A stretch of 64,000 nt of DNA. Origin: JAIROC01 sp031553535. Its GTDB lineage: Bacteria > Bacteroidota > Bacteroidia > Bacteroidales > WCHB1-69. How positions within the stretch are numbered: position 1 is the first letter of the stretch; every line of letters starts with the position of its first letter. The notes under the pieces are model-generated. The model saw only the letters and a program-made list of their open reading frames with translations. It did no database searches and was not told the origin of the DNA. Location: the NCBI GenBank assembly GCA_031553535.1, contig JAVBLM010000032.1, positions 36,377 to 100,376 of the forward strand. The letters run 5' to 3'. This document shows, in pieces, positions 46,073 through 54,681 of this stretch. Made by a program: the position numbers and the translations under genes.

Positions 46073-46236
46073 AAAAGTTACGCAAGTGAAGAAGTTATAG
46101 TAACGCAACAAGCAGAAGGCAACAAGCAGAAAGGATAAAACCGATAAAAGGTAAAAATCATTAATAACTAACCACTAACAGTTAACCACTATTTCTGGTA
46201 ACTTCCTGTAACTTCATTTAACTTGCGTAACTTCTG
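46073..46236 (+). repeat. TIR element copy I (subfamily 2)
   Basis: Left end AAAGTTACGCAAGT and right end ACTTGCGTAACTTCTG. It includes the GTAACGCAACAAGCAGAAGG segment, only one GATAAAACC unit, then the common core. It is the most compact full copy (about 163 bp), in the 291-bp gap between the NTase-like and esterase genes. Confidence 0.88.
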
Positions 46237-46327
46237 CTACTAAATCAATCATTAATCTCTTTTTGCAGAAATAAACACTATTTTTTTTCGTTGTATATCA
46301 ATCATCTATTCAATTTATAGTATAAAA

Positions 46328-47206
46328 ATGAAAAGAACCGTCTTATTCTCTTTTATTCTAATCATAGCTTGCATAAGTTGTGAAAAAAAGCCTATTCAGG
46401 AAGAGGAACTTCCCATGGAAAATATTTCCTACGGAGACCATGCCCGGCAGAAAATGGACATATCTTTACCAACAACAGCCAACACAGAAAACAAAGCGGC
46501 CATAGTGCTTTGTATCCATGGCGGCAGCTGGAGTGCCGGAGATAAAAAAGATTTTGACTGGATAAAACAAGCTGTGAATAACTATAATCTAGCTTATGTC
46601 ACTATTAACTATCGTTTATTGCAAGATAACGTTACTTACAGGCAAATGCTTGACGATATACATGCCGCAATTACATACCTGAAAAACAACAGTAATGCCT
46701 ATCATCTGAAAACAGATAAAATGTGTATTTTCGGAAGCAGTGCCGGAGGACATCTCGGATTGTTATATACCTATTCCATGACAAGCCCTATTCCTATTGC
46801 ATGTGTAACATCACAAGCAGGGCCCACTGATTTTTCAGATCCTGGTCAAATTGAATTAAACGGAACAGAGATGCTCCTCTTGATGAATAAATTGTTAGGA
46901 ACACAGATAATGCCGGCAGAGATCAAGAATCCGGGATTCTCATTTCCTGAGCCCTGGTACGATGCCTCTCCCATTTATCATGTAAACAAAAACACAGCTC
47001 CTACGATTTTAGCTTATGGAGTAAAAGACGAACTTGTTTCATACACCAATGCCGTACGGCTTAACGATACTTTACAGAAATATGGCATTGATCATTCCCT
47101 GATTACGTTCCCCAACTCCGGTCATGAATTAAATAACGACCCTGGTCAATCGCAACAGTATTGGTCAACACTAATGCAATTTATTGATAATTATCTGCTC
47201 AATTAA
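46328..47206 (+). CDS. Alpha/beta-hydrolase esterase lipoprotein
   Basis: 292 aa. Lipobox IISC-type (IACISC, Cys19) followed by an acidic linker. Oxyanion-hole motif HGGSW near residue 65, nucleophile GSSAGGH near 137, the acid in GVKDELVSY near 240 and the catalytic His in NSGHEL near 267: the order of carboxylesterase/feruloyl-esterase-like (BD-FAE) hydrolases. Anchored in the envelope; natural ester substrate unknown. It lies just after a TIR element. Confidence 0.9.
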   Translation: MKRTVLFSFILIIACISCEKKPIQEEELPMENISYGDHARQKMDISLPTTANTENKAAIVLCIHGGSWSAGDKKDFDWIKQAVNNYNLAYVTINYRLLQDNVTYRQMLDDIHAAITYLKNNSNAYHLKTDKMCIFGSSAGGHLGLLYTYSMTSPIPIACVTSQAGPTDFSDPGQIELNGTEMLLLMNKLLGTQIMPAEIKNPGFSFPEPWYDASPIYHVNKNTAPTILAYGVKDELVSYTNAVRLNDTLQKYGIDHSLITFPNSGHELNNDPGQSQQYWSTLMQFIDNYLLN

Positions 47207-47260
47207 AATCATTCCACGTATAAATGTTGCATTCGATCTTTAATTTATTATCATATAACA

Positions 47261-47677
47261 ATGGAAATCCATACTACAAATTATTACAATACATTTATTG
47301 AAGTCGCTGAAGACTGCCCTGTTATTGCCGGAACCATTCCTCCAATAAAAAACGATTCCAAATCAATCGCGAACATCCAATTTGAACTAATCAGTCAAAA
47401 TCCATATAAATACACCTCCGATGATATTTTATTTCATGTCTATGCCGAGCGTAATAATCTGACAAAGGAGATGTATCAACAAGCAAGGGATGATTTGTTT
47501 TCCAAAGGACAAGCCTGTCTGCGCTCTTCATCCTTGACAAAAAGATATGGTTGGGGAATTCATTGTAATAAGGAAGCACAAGTTGCTCTATACGGAATAG
47601 AAACAAACGAATATCATTGTTTTTTATCCGATAAAGACATAAAAAGAGTAAAAGCATTACGATCTAAAAAGGAATAA
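47261..47677 (+). CDS. DUF6157-family protein
   Basis: 138 aa. MEIHTTNYYNTFIEVAEDCP at the start, with PYKYTSDDILFHVYAERN and SLTKRYGWGIHCN later, is the pattern I associate with DUF6157. Cytoplasmic, no signal peptide; function unknown. 54 bp after the esterase on the same strand. Confidence 0.85.
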   Translation: MEIHTTNYYNTFIEVAEDCPVIAGTIPPIKNDSKSIANIQFELISQNPYKYTSDDILFHVYAERNNLTKEMYQQARDDLFSKGQACLRSSSLTKRYGWGIHCNKEAQVALYGIETNEYHCFLSDKDIKRVKALRSKKE

Positions 47678-47738
47678 TTTAAAGCAACCAATTTCTTTTA
47701 TGTAATAAACCTGATAATAATTTTGTAATAAAAAACAC

Positions 47739-48476
47739 ATGAAACAAACATTCTTAAGCCTGCTAATCGTATTCTTCGGATTCAATGGTTTCGCCCAGTC
47801 TGACTATAAACGAATAAAAATCGCCGATGATATTGAACTTATGCAAATATCAGATAATGCATATATCCATGTATCATCTGCAAACTTAGGCAATTTCGGA
47901 TTGGTATATTCCAACGGGTTATTACTTGTCAATAACAGGGAAGCATTTCTTTTTGATACCCCTGCAGATGACGACCAAACAGAAAGATTGGTCAATGGAA
48001 TTAAAGACTTCTTACAAGTGGAAATTATCGGCTTTGTCGCCAGCCACTGGCACAACGATTGTATGGGTGGGCTTAATTACTTACACCTAAACGGAATACC
48101 TTCTTATGCAAACCAGATGACAATTGAATTCGCCGGTGAACACAATTTACCATTGCCTCAAAACGGGTTTAATGATTCTCTATCCTTAAAACTGAATAAT
48201 ATCGATATTTTTTGTTATTATCCCGGTGCAGGACATTCGTTAGATAATATTGTAATTTGGATTCCTTCGGAAAAGATACTTTTTGGGGGCTGTTTGATAA
48301 AAGACATGCAAGCAACAGGCCTTGGGAATACGGCAGACGGCGATGTAGAAGCCTGGCCACATTCAATCAAAAATGTAATTGACAGGTTTCCCGGTGCAGA
48401 AATTGTCATCCCCGGCCATGGGCAAACCGGAGGAAAAGAATTGTTGCTGTATACCCAAAAATTAGTATCTAAATAA
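47739..48476 (+). CDS. Subclass B1 metallo-beta-lactamase
   Basis: 245 aa. Signal peptide MKQTFLSLLIVFFGFNGFA-QS. All six zinc ligands of subclass B1 are in place: H103, H105 and D107 in SHWHNDCMGG, H166 in GAGHSLDN, C185 in LFGGCLIK, and H227 in IPGHG. The Cys ligand and K188 (KDMQATGLGN region) set it apart from B2/B3 enzymes and from general MBL-fold hydrolases. Periplasmic zinc enzyme likely to hydrolyse beta-lactams including carbapenems, as known for B1 members such as CfiA and BlaB; activity here is inferred. No insertion sequence or resistance genes lie nearby, so it looks chromosomal and resident. Confidence 0.9.
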   Translation: MKQTFLSLLIVFFGFNGFAQSDYKRIKIADDIELMQISDNAYIHVSSANLGNFGLVYSNGLLLVNNREAFLFDTPADDDQTERLVNGIKDFLQVEIIGFVASHWHNDCMGGLNYLHLNGIPSYANQMTIEFAGEHNLPLPQNGFNDSLSLKLNNIDIFCYYPGAGHSLDNIVIWIPSEKILFGGCLIKDMQATGLGNTADGDVEAWPHSIKNVIDRFPGAEIVIPGHGQTGGKELLLYTQKLVSK

Positions 48477-48848
48477 TATAATCTACACGAAAACGATCCG
48501 GAAAAAGGCAGTGGAATTGCTAAACCGCTGCGATATTGTAACGCGAGTCCGGGATTTATATATCATTTTTTCAATGATTTATCGAGTTTTAATGTTGATA
48601 AATGCTACAAACAAATATAGAATTCCATTATATGGAGACAAAATACAGTAAAATAAAGTTCCCGGATATAGAATAAGGGTATCGAATGGTGTAAGATAAT
48701 CTATTTTTGGGACTGTTTGATATACCGATTGCGAGAATACTATTTTTACCATTCTTATCCATCCTTCTATTTTCTTATTACCCTGAAAACTTTACCTATT
48801 TCATAAGAAAAAGAAAAGCATTTTACTATTTGGTTTGGATGTTTCAGA
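48477..48848. other. Gene-free stretch before array 4
   Basis: No supported gene, terminator or RNA. An AT-rich spacer leading into the tandem array. Confidence 0.4.
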
Positions 48849-49232
48849 AGAATTTGAAAGAATTAAAGTATTTTTTTTAGAAGTTTCCAGGAATATTGGA
48901 AAAGATTAAAATATTTGTTTTGGTTATTTTCAGAAATACTTGAAAGGATTAAAGCATTTGTTTTGGAAGTTTCAATGAATAGTTGAAAGGCTCAAAGTAT
49001 TTGTTTTGGGAGTTTCAACGAACAGTTGAAAGGCTCAAAGCATTTGTTTTGGGAGTTTCAACGAACAGTTGAAAGCTTCAAAGTATTTGTTTTGGAAGTT
49101 TCAACGAACAGTTGAAAGGCTCAAAGCATTTGTTTTGGGAGCTTCAATGAACAGTTGAAAGCTTCAAAGTATTTGTTTTGGGAGTTTCAACGAACAGTTG
49201 AAAGGTTCAAAGCATTTGTTTTAGGAGTTCCG
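48849..49232. repeat. Tandem array 4: about nine 43-bp hairpin units
   Basis: Equivalent positions fall at 48892, 48935, 48978, 49021, 49064, 49107, 49150 and 49193, all 43 bp apart; the first units are more diverged. Most units contain the perfect hairpin TTTCAACgaacaGTTGAAA, then GGCTCAAAGCATTTGTTTTG. Units alternate between GGCTCAAAGCA and GCTTCAAAGTA forms, suggesting expansion as dimers. A 43-bp period excludes coding. It is homologous to array 5. Confidence 0.95.
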
Positions 49233-49335
49233 TTCAATTCCCAATATAGGCATTTCATTCTATAATGGCGGAGATAGTATCGTTCTTACCGGAGAAATAG
49301 AAATTATTCCCGACTTGAATGTAAAAAAGGAATAA
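49225..49335 (+). pseudogene. Possible C-terminal remnant of a gene cut by array 4
   Basis: A 36-codon open frame after the array reads protein-like (SIPNIGISFYNGGDSIVL, then EIEIIPDLNVKKE) and ends with TAA. It has no start codon and is preceded by TAG. It may be the tail of a broken gene, but a chance frame is also possible. Confidence 0.2.
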
Positions 49336-49433
49336 ACGATCCGGACTATTGCATTCTAAAAATTTAAACCCAACCATGTAACATTCCGGATCAACAATGA
49401 ATTTATACATCGGGAAATCCAGTAAAAGTATAA

Positions 49434-50543
49434 TTAAGATTCAGGAACTAACCGTAGCAATGTAATCTCACTGCGAGTGCCAACTCTTAGAGGAGCGAAT
49501 ACGGATCCCAATCCGGGAGAAACATAGATTTTCATGTTCTCATAGTCATATAACCCGTTATTATAGCCAAACATTAGTTTAGCAATAAGCGTAAAAGGAA
49601 ACATCTGGCCTCCGTGCGTATGCCCTGACAGCATCAAATCCACATTCTTCTCATTTGCATAATGAAGTCCGCTGGGACCGTGATGGAGCAAAACCGTCGG
49701 TCTTGCTGTATCAATAGGCAATCTTGCCAAGACATCTTTTATCGTCTCCCCTTTTTCGGCATGGATATCAAAACTTTCGTTATCGGGACGCATGTGGTTC
49801 AATCCGATAATCTGTAACTGATCATAATCCATTACTTCATTCCGAAGGACAATCACTCCCGACTCTTTCAAAAGGTGAACTACTTTGTTTATTCCGGCAT
49901 ACTGATCATGATTACCTTCAACAAAATAATGAGGTGCTTCAATTTGTTTAAAAGGATTCAGAATTCCATTTTCTTCTATGCGTACTTTTGAATCGAATAA
50001 ATCTCCTGTATTAAAAACCACATCAGGATGAAGTTCGTTTACTTTTCTGACTACTCTTTCCACATATTTCTTACCCCTGAAAGTTCCCAGATGAATATCC
50101 GTAAGCTGAACAGCGCGTATTTCTTTCGACAATCCATGAACAGGTATTATCACTTCTTTTACCCGCAAAGTAGAAGCACTCCAAATTCCACAACCCAAGA
50201 CTATTAAAGAAAGACCTACCGCAATAACTCCATTTACAGATGGATTCAATTTAACAAATATATTTATAATATCTACAAGTGCCACTGAAAGCAATAAATA
50301 CAAAAACAAACTGGCTAAAACAGAGCAAACAGAAAAAACAATCCGCCCTACGGGAGATGCTGAGCCTAAAAATAATATCAATCCGGTTATCATAACAACA
50401 CCTATACCTAAAAATATCCATAAATACATCCGGTATGATAATACGGGAAAGAATTTATGAAATCTATTCGCTAAATAAATATTGCCTCCAATGAGAAGAG
50501 CAAGTAAGATGATGATGAAAAAAACAGGAACCCAATATTTCAT
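49434..50543 (-). CDS. Membrane-anchored metallophosphoesterase (YaeI/YkuE-like)
   Basis: 369 aa. Four hydrophobic segments in the first 125 residues, then the calcineurin-like domain with the full metal-site series: TDIHLG near 147, NTGDLFD near 178, EGNHDQY near 213, LLHHGP near 288, SGHTHGGQ near 307. YaeI and YkuE are related phosphodiesterases reported or predicted to act on envelope lipids; the substrate here is not known. Single gene with its own promoter motif upstream. Confidence 0.92.
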   Translation of the reverse strand: MKYWVPVFFIIILLALLIGGNIYLANRFHKFFPVLSYRMYLWIFLGIGVVMITGLILFLGSASPVGRIVFSVCSVLASLFLYLLLSVALVDIINIFVKLNPSVNGVIAVGLSLIVLGCGIWSASTLRVKEVIIPVHGLSKEIRAVQLTDIHLGTFRGKKYVERVVRKVNELHPDVVFNTGDLFDSKVRIEENGILNPFKQIEAPHYFVEGNHDQYAGINKVVHLLKESGVIVLRNEVMDYDQLQIIGLNHMRPDNESFDIHAEKGETIKDVLARLPIDTARPTVLLHHGPSGLHYANEKNVDLMLSGHTHGGQMFPFTLIAKLMFGYNNGLYDYENMKIYVSPGLGSVFAPLRVGTRSEITLLRLVPES

Positions 50544-50594
50544 TTTGTTACTTTTTTTACGTTTACTATTTTATTATCTTATTTTTTTGGTTTG

Positions 50595-50602
50595 CAAAAA
50601 TA
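50595..50602 (-). promoter_or_regulatory. -7 element TATTTTTG for the metallophosphoesterase
   Basis: The minus strand reads TATTTTTG (TAnnTTTG), 51 bp before the ATG at 50543. Confidence 0.5.
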
Positions 50603-50726
50603 ATCATAAATTCTATTTATCGAAAACATTTCATAATAAGAAAACAAATTATCCTGTTATCTGTTAATGTAAAATATTTCAGTTAAGAAATTTAAAATAA
50701 AAAAAGGATAAGTAAAGAATTAGCAT

Positions 50727-50753
50727 TATCTTTGCATTTAAGTAAAGACTTAA
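50727..50753 (+). promoter_or_regulatory. Promoter with operator-like inverted repeat before the CGGC gene
   Basis: TATCTTTG (50727-50734) is a TAnnTTTG element. Directly after it lies TTAAGTaaagACTTAA (50738-50753), a perfect 6-bp inverted repeat overlapping the expected start of transcription. A related AAGTAAAGA lies upstream at about 50711. Repressor binding here is inference. Confidence 0.45.
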
Positions 50754-50776
50754 TATCTACTTATAAATAATTCCGC

Positions 50777-51106
50777 ATGAAGATAGGAATAATACGATGC
50801 CAGCAAACAGAGGATACCTGTCCCGGCACCATTGATTTTATAGCTGCAAAAGAAAAGAAATCCGGCTTTGAAGCAATAGAAAATCCGGAAATAATCGGGT
50901 TTGTTTCCTGCGGAGGATGTCCGGGGAAAAAAGCCGTATTCAGAGCACAAACAATGGTAGACAGAGGAGCGGAAATTATTATGCTTGCATCCTGCATCTT
51001 TAAAGGTTCCCCTATCGGTTTCCCTTGTCCCTACGCACAGCAGATGAAAGAGGTGGTGAAAAAAAGAATAAGAGAAGATATTAAAATAATTGATTTTACA
51101 CATTAA
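50777..51106 (+). CDS. CGGC-domain protein
   Basis: 109 aa, a full CGGC domain: an early Cys pair (IIRCQQTEDTCPG), the naming motif FVSCGGCPGKKAVFRAQTMV near 43-62, then LASCIFKGSPIGFPCPYA with two more Cys. The cysteines suggest metal or cluster binding; function is unknown. Often found near metal or redox genes, but no such neighbour is here. The operator-like repeat in its promoter suggests regulated expression. Confidence 0.88.
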   Translation: MKIGIIRCQQTEDTCPGTIDFIAAKEKKSGFEAIENPEIIGFVSCGGCPGKKAVFRAQTMVDRGAEIIMLASCIFKGSPIGFPCPYAQQMKEVVKKRIREDIKIIDFTH

Positions 51107-51196
51107 TATTTATTCATTACCGTTAATAACAGAATTATCAAGACTACATTTTTAAAAGATTGATGCAGGAAATTTTAATTTTATCATAAACAAAAA

Positions 51197-52339
51197 ATGG
51201 AAAAGGCAAAGAAAATTATTTCAATTGTTTTACTATCGATAGCATCTTTTATCGTAATCGGATTTATTTTTCTGATATCAATCAGCCCCGGAAAAATAGA
51301 ACCTTTTAGAGATAAACATGGAAGATTTGTTGCCGGTTCTATTTTCGAAAAAAACATCATAGAGATAGGAGGCATACAACAGGGCCTTTTTATCCGCAGC
51401 GAAAACAGCAAGAATCCCGTTATACTATATCTTCATGGCGGCCCGGGAAGCCCAGAATTACCTTTTATCGTTTCAAATGAATCGGAAGAACGGCTGGAAA
51501 AATATTTTACAGTCTGCTATTGGGATCAACGCGGAGCAGGCATATCGTATCATAAAAATCTTGACGTTGATAGTTTAACTCTCGAACGAATGATAGAAGA
51601 TACTCGTGAAATGACAAAATTCCTGCGGAAACGATTCGGAAAAGAAAAAATATATTTGATGGGGCATTCATGGGGTTCATACCTTGGAATTAAGACCATT
51701 GAGAAATATCCGGAATATTACTTGGCATATATCGGCATTGGTCAGGTAACCGATCAATTGAAATCCGAGATATTAGCATATGATTATATGTATCAACATG
51801 CCGTAGATATCAAAGATGAAAAGGCAATCAACCAATTAAAAAGATTTAATAAAAGTGCACCTGATTTTCCAAGTGAAGACTACTTGCTTACTACCCGAAC
51901 ACGGCTTATGAACAAATACGGTATCGGAATTATGCACAAAGGATTTTCAATGTCCACGCTGGTAAAAGATCTATTGTTTTTTGACGGATATTCCTTGTAT
52001 GAGAAAATAAAATATGTAGAAGGTGCTGCGCTTTCGTTGAAACGAATTTTTCCCTATGTTACATCCGACAACCTGTTTGAAACCTCCACCTCGTTTGCCG
52101 TTCCTGTTTATATTGTTCATGGAAAATACGATTACCAGGTATCCCACGCATTGGCAGAAAAATACATGGAATTGATTGAGGCTCCCAAAAAGCAATTCTT
52201 TACATTTGAAAACTCGGCACACTCCCCTAACCTGGAGGAACAGGAAAAATTCATCGGGATAATCCGGCAAATCGCCAAAGAAATAGAGTCACTTCCTGCT
52301 CAGGAAACCACATCCCAAACAGATACACATAATAGATAA
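51197..52339 (+). CDS. Membrane-anchored alpha/beta-hydrolase (prolyl aminopeptidase-like)
   Basis: 380 aa. An N-terminal transmembrane helix (about 6-30), then the S33-type signature series: YLHGGPGSPE near 77, CYWDQRGAGIS near 112, nucleophile GHSWGSYLG near 155, acid in VHGKYDYQVS near 312 and His in ENSAHSPNLE near 338. The HGGPG and DQRGxG motifs match proline iminopeptidase-type hydrolases, though many relatives have other substrates. Stands alone between gaps. Confidence 0.88.
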   Translation: MEKAKKIISIVLLSIASFIVIGFIFLISISPGKIEPFRDKHGRFVAGSIFEKNIIEIGGIQQGLFIRSENSKNPVILYLHGGPGSPELPFIVSNESEERLEKYFTVCYWDQRGAGISYHKNLDVDSLTLERMIEDTREMTKFLRKRFGKEKIYLMGHSWGSYLGIKTIEKYPEYYLAYIGIGQVTDQLKSEILAYDYMYQHAVDIKDEKAINQLKRFNKSAPDFPSEDYLLTTRTRLMNKYGIGIMHKGFSMSTLVKDLLFFDGYSLYEKIKYVEGAALSLKRIFPYVTSDNLFETSTSFAVPVYIVHGKYDYQVSHALAEKYMELIEAPKKQFFTFENSAHSPNLEEQEKFIGIIRQIAKEIESLPAQETTSQTDTHNR

Positions 52340-52795
52340 CCATAAAAAATCCTGAAATAACAAGAAATTTCATACGGCATAGATAACAATATTTTCAGCA
52401 AACATACCTGAATCTCCGCAGAACAGCATATAGCATACATCATTGGTACTGTCAATGGAAGAGATTGCAATAATACTCTTAACCAATATATTACAGTCAA
52501 TTGCGAGAATAAAAAACAGACTTCTGAGATAAGACACCGTCAGAGCCTAAGGTAAGGATATCCATATTATTGCCAATGGATAATTAAATACATAAGTCCG
52601 CGGTTCTTTAAACATAGTCATTCATTGGGATGAAAGTTCTCAATATCATCACTTTTATTATTAATTTTATTATGGTAACATTAAATGGGTTAATTATAAA
52701 AAGTATATCTCCATATATATCCATTAAAAATTTGAAAGAAAGCCACAATTAAATTCAACAAATATACGTTAAAGAAAAATAAAAAGATAAGAAAG
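52340..52795. other. Gene-free stretch upstream of the bat genes
   Basis: No moxR, DUF58 or batA gene, which commonly precede batB in Bacteroidota, and no recognisable remnant. AT-rich with short chance frames only. Confidence 0.45.
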
Positions 52796-54670
52796 ATGTT
52801 TCGATTCGAAAATGAATATGTATTATATGCTTTATTGTTGATACCTGTTCTTGTAGGGTTGTATATTTATATTCGATATCGGTATCAAAAGATAATCCAA
52901 AAATATGGAGAGGTATCCCTTTTAAAATTGTTAACACCGGATTCATCTCCGGGAATACAGCATTTTAAATTTATCCTGGTATGTTTGATCTGGGTGTGTC
53001 TGGTTTTTGCTTTGGCAAATCCTCAGTTGGGCTCCGGCATTGAAAAAGGGAAACGCAAAGGAATTGATATCATGTTCTGTATTGATATCTCCAATAGCAT
53101 GCTTGCCCAAGATTATACCCCGAATCGGTTAGAGGCTGCAAAAAGAGCACTGCTGCTATATATTGATAAATTAAAAGGCGATCGTATAGGAATAGTAGTA
53201 TTTGCAGGGAATGCATTTGTACAACTTCCCATTACATCCGATTATGCTGCTGCAAAGATGTTCATTTCGAGTATATCGCCTCAAATGATTTCAACACAGG
53301 GAACAGATATTGCTACCGCTATTGATAAAGCTGCCGCATCGATGATGCCCTCTGGAGAAAACAATGCAATTAAGGAAAACAATCAACCAAAGACACAGAA
53401 AGTTATCGTAGTTATTTCCGATGGAGAAGACCATTTTACAGAATCGGTAGATATGGCGTCGTCGGTTGCCAAACAGGGAATGCTTGTATATACAATAGGT
53501 GTGGGAAACTCTTTAGGGGAGCCTATTCCTGTTCGCACTTCATCCGGCCGGACAGATTACAAAAAAGACAAAGAAGGGAATACCGTAATTACCCGTCTGA
53601 ATGATCAGACATTACGGGAAATTGCTCAAGCAGGAAAAGGTTCATATATTCATGCCAATAATGCTCTTGTGGGTCTTGATGTTTTGTTCAATGAGTTGGA
53701 AAAACTGGAAAAAGCAGAAATAGAAGAAGTTGTTTTCTCCAGGTATGAAAACAGATATTATATTCCTCTCTGGATAGCTTTTGCCCTGCTAATAATAGAA
53801 ATTATACTATATAATAAAAGAATGTTTCGTTTTAAAGGATTCGAATGGATAAAAGGGAAACAATTGCTGTTTGTTTTGGTTTTATTTATCAGCGGAATCT
53901 TCCCGAACCTGTATGGACAGACAACACAAGAAATTAAAGACTTACGCCAAGGGAACAGACAATATTCCGCTGCATCCAAACTGGAAAAAGAAGCAAATGA
54001 ATTAACCGAAAAGAATAGAGAAAGTGACAAACAGGAAATCGCAATAAAAAGACAACAAGCACAACAATTATACGAAGAGGCATCCACCAATTACTTAAAA
54101 TCAAATACCAGCACCGGCAATTATTATAAAAGTTTATACAATCAGGCCGCATCGTTGTATAAACAAGGCAAATACGAAGAAGCCGCAAATGAGGTTACGA
54201 AAGTTATAGAAAACACCAATTTGAGCGACAAAGTAAAATCAAAGGCATATCATAACCTAGGAAACAGTATGATGCAGCAAAACAAATATCCGGAAGCTAT
54301 AGACGCCTACAAAAAATCACTGAAAGCGAATCCTTCCGATATGGATACGAAATATAATTTGGAATATGCTAAACAAAAGTTGTATGCGCAACAGCAGCAG
54401 CAACAACAACAGCAAAACCAACAACAGGATCAAGGCGATAAGAAAGAAGACAAACAACAATCACAAGGACAAGATCAAAAACAGCAACCGGATCAAGGAA
54501 AGCAGGATAGTAATGAGAAAAAACAGCAATCAATTCCTGAGAATCAAGGTCAACAAGATGCCAAACGGAAACTGGATGCATTGCAAATGAACGAACGCAA
54601 AACACAAGAAAAAGCAAATCGGTTAGAAAATCAACAAACAAGGCCTGTAAAACAGGAAAAGGATTGGTAA
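52796..54670 (+). CDS. batB/batC: BatB-BatC fusion: VWA protein joined to a TPR protein
   Basis: 624 aa. Residues 1-345 are BatB: two N-terminal membrane helices (about 8-28, 57-77), a von Willebrand A domain with MIDAS motif DISNS at 97-101, TDI near 170 and SDGED at 208-212, and a third helix at 323-341. Residues 350-624 are BatC: a hydrophobic segment at 355-373 that reads like BatC's own signal peptide (ending NLYGQ), TPR units at about 445-525 (AYHNLGNSMMQQNKYPEA) and a Gln-rich tail from 530. Bat proteins support oxygen tolerance and envelope integrity in Bacteroides. In the usual layout B and C are separate genes; here there is no stop between them. Confidence 0.92.
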   Translation: MFRFENEYVLYALLLIPVLVGLYIYIRYRYQKIIQKYGEVSLLKLLTPDSSPGIQHFKFILVCLIWVCLVFALANPQLGSGIEKGKRKGIDIMFCIDISNSMLAQDYTPNRLEAAKRALLLYIDKLKGDRIGIVVFAGNAFVQLPITSDYAAAKMFISSISPQMISTQGTDIATAIDKAAASMMPSGENNAIKENNQPKTQKVIVVISDGEDHFTESVDMASSVAKQGMLVYTIGVGNSLGEPIPVRTSSGRTDYKKDKEGNTVITRLNDQTLREIAQAGKGSYIHANNALVGLDVLFNELEKLEKAEIEEVVFSRYENRYYIPLWIAFALLIIEIILYNKRMFRFKGFEWIKGKQLLFVLVLFISGIFPNLYGQTTQEIKDLRQGNRQYSAASKLEKEANELTEKNRESDKQEIAIKRQQAQQLYEEASTNYLKSNTSTGNYYKSLYNQAASLYKQGKYEEAANEVTKVIENTNLSDKVKSKAYHNLGNSMMQQNKYPEAIDAYKKSLKANPSDMDTKYNLEYAKQKLYAQQQQQQQQQNQQQDQGDKKEDKQQSQGQDQKQQPDQGKQDSNEKKQQSIPENQGQQDAKRKLDALQMNERKTQEKANRLENQQTRPVKQEKDW

Positions 54671-54681
54671 CAAAAGTGGAG

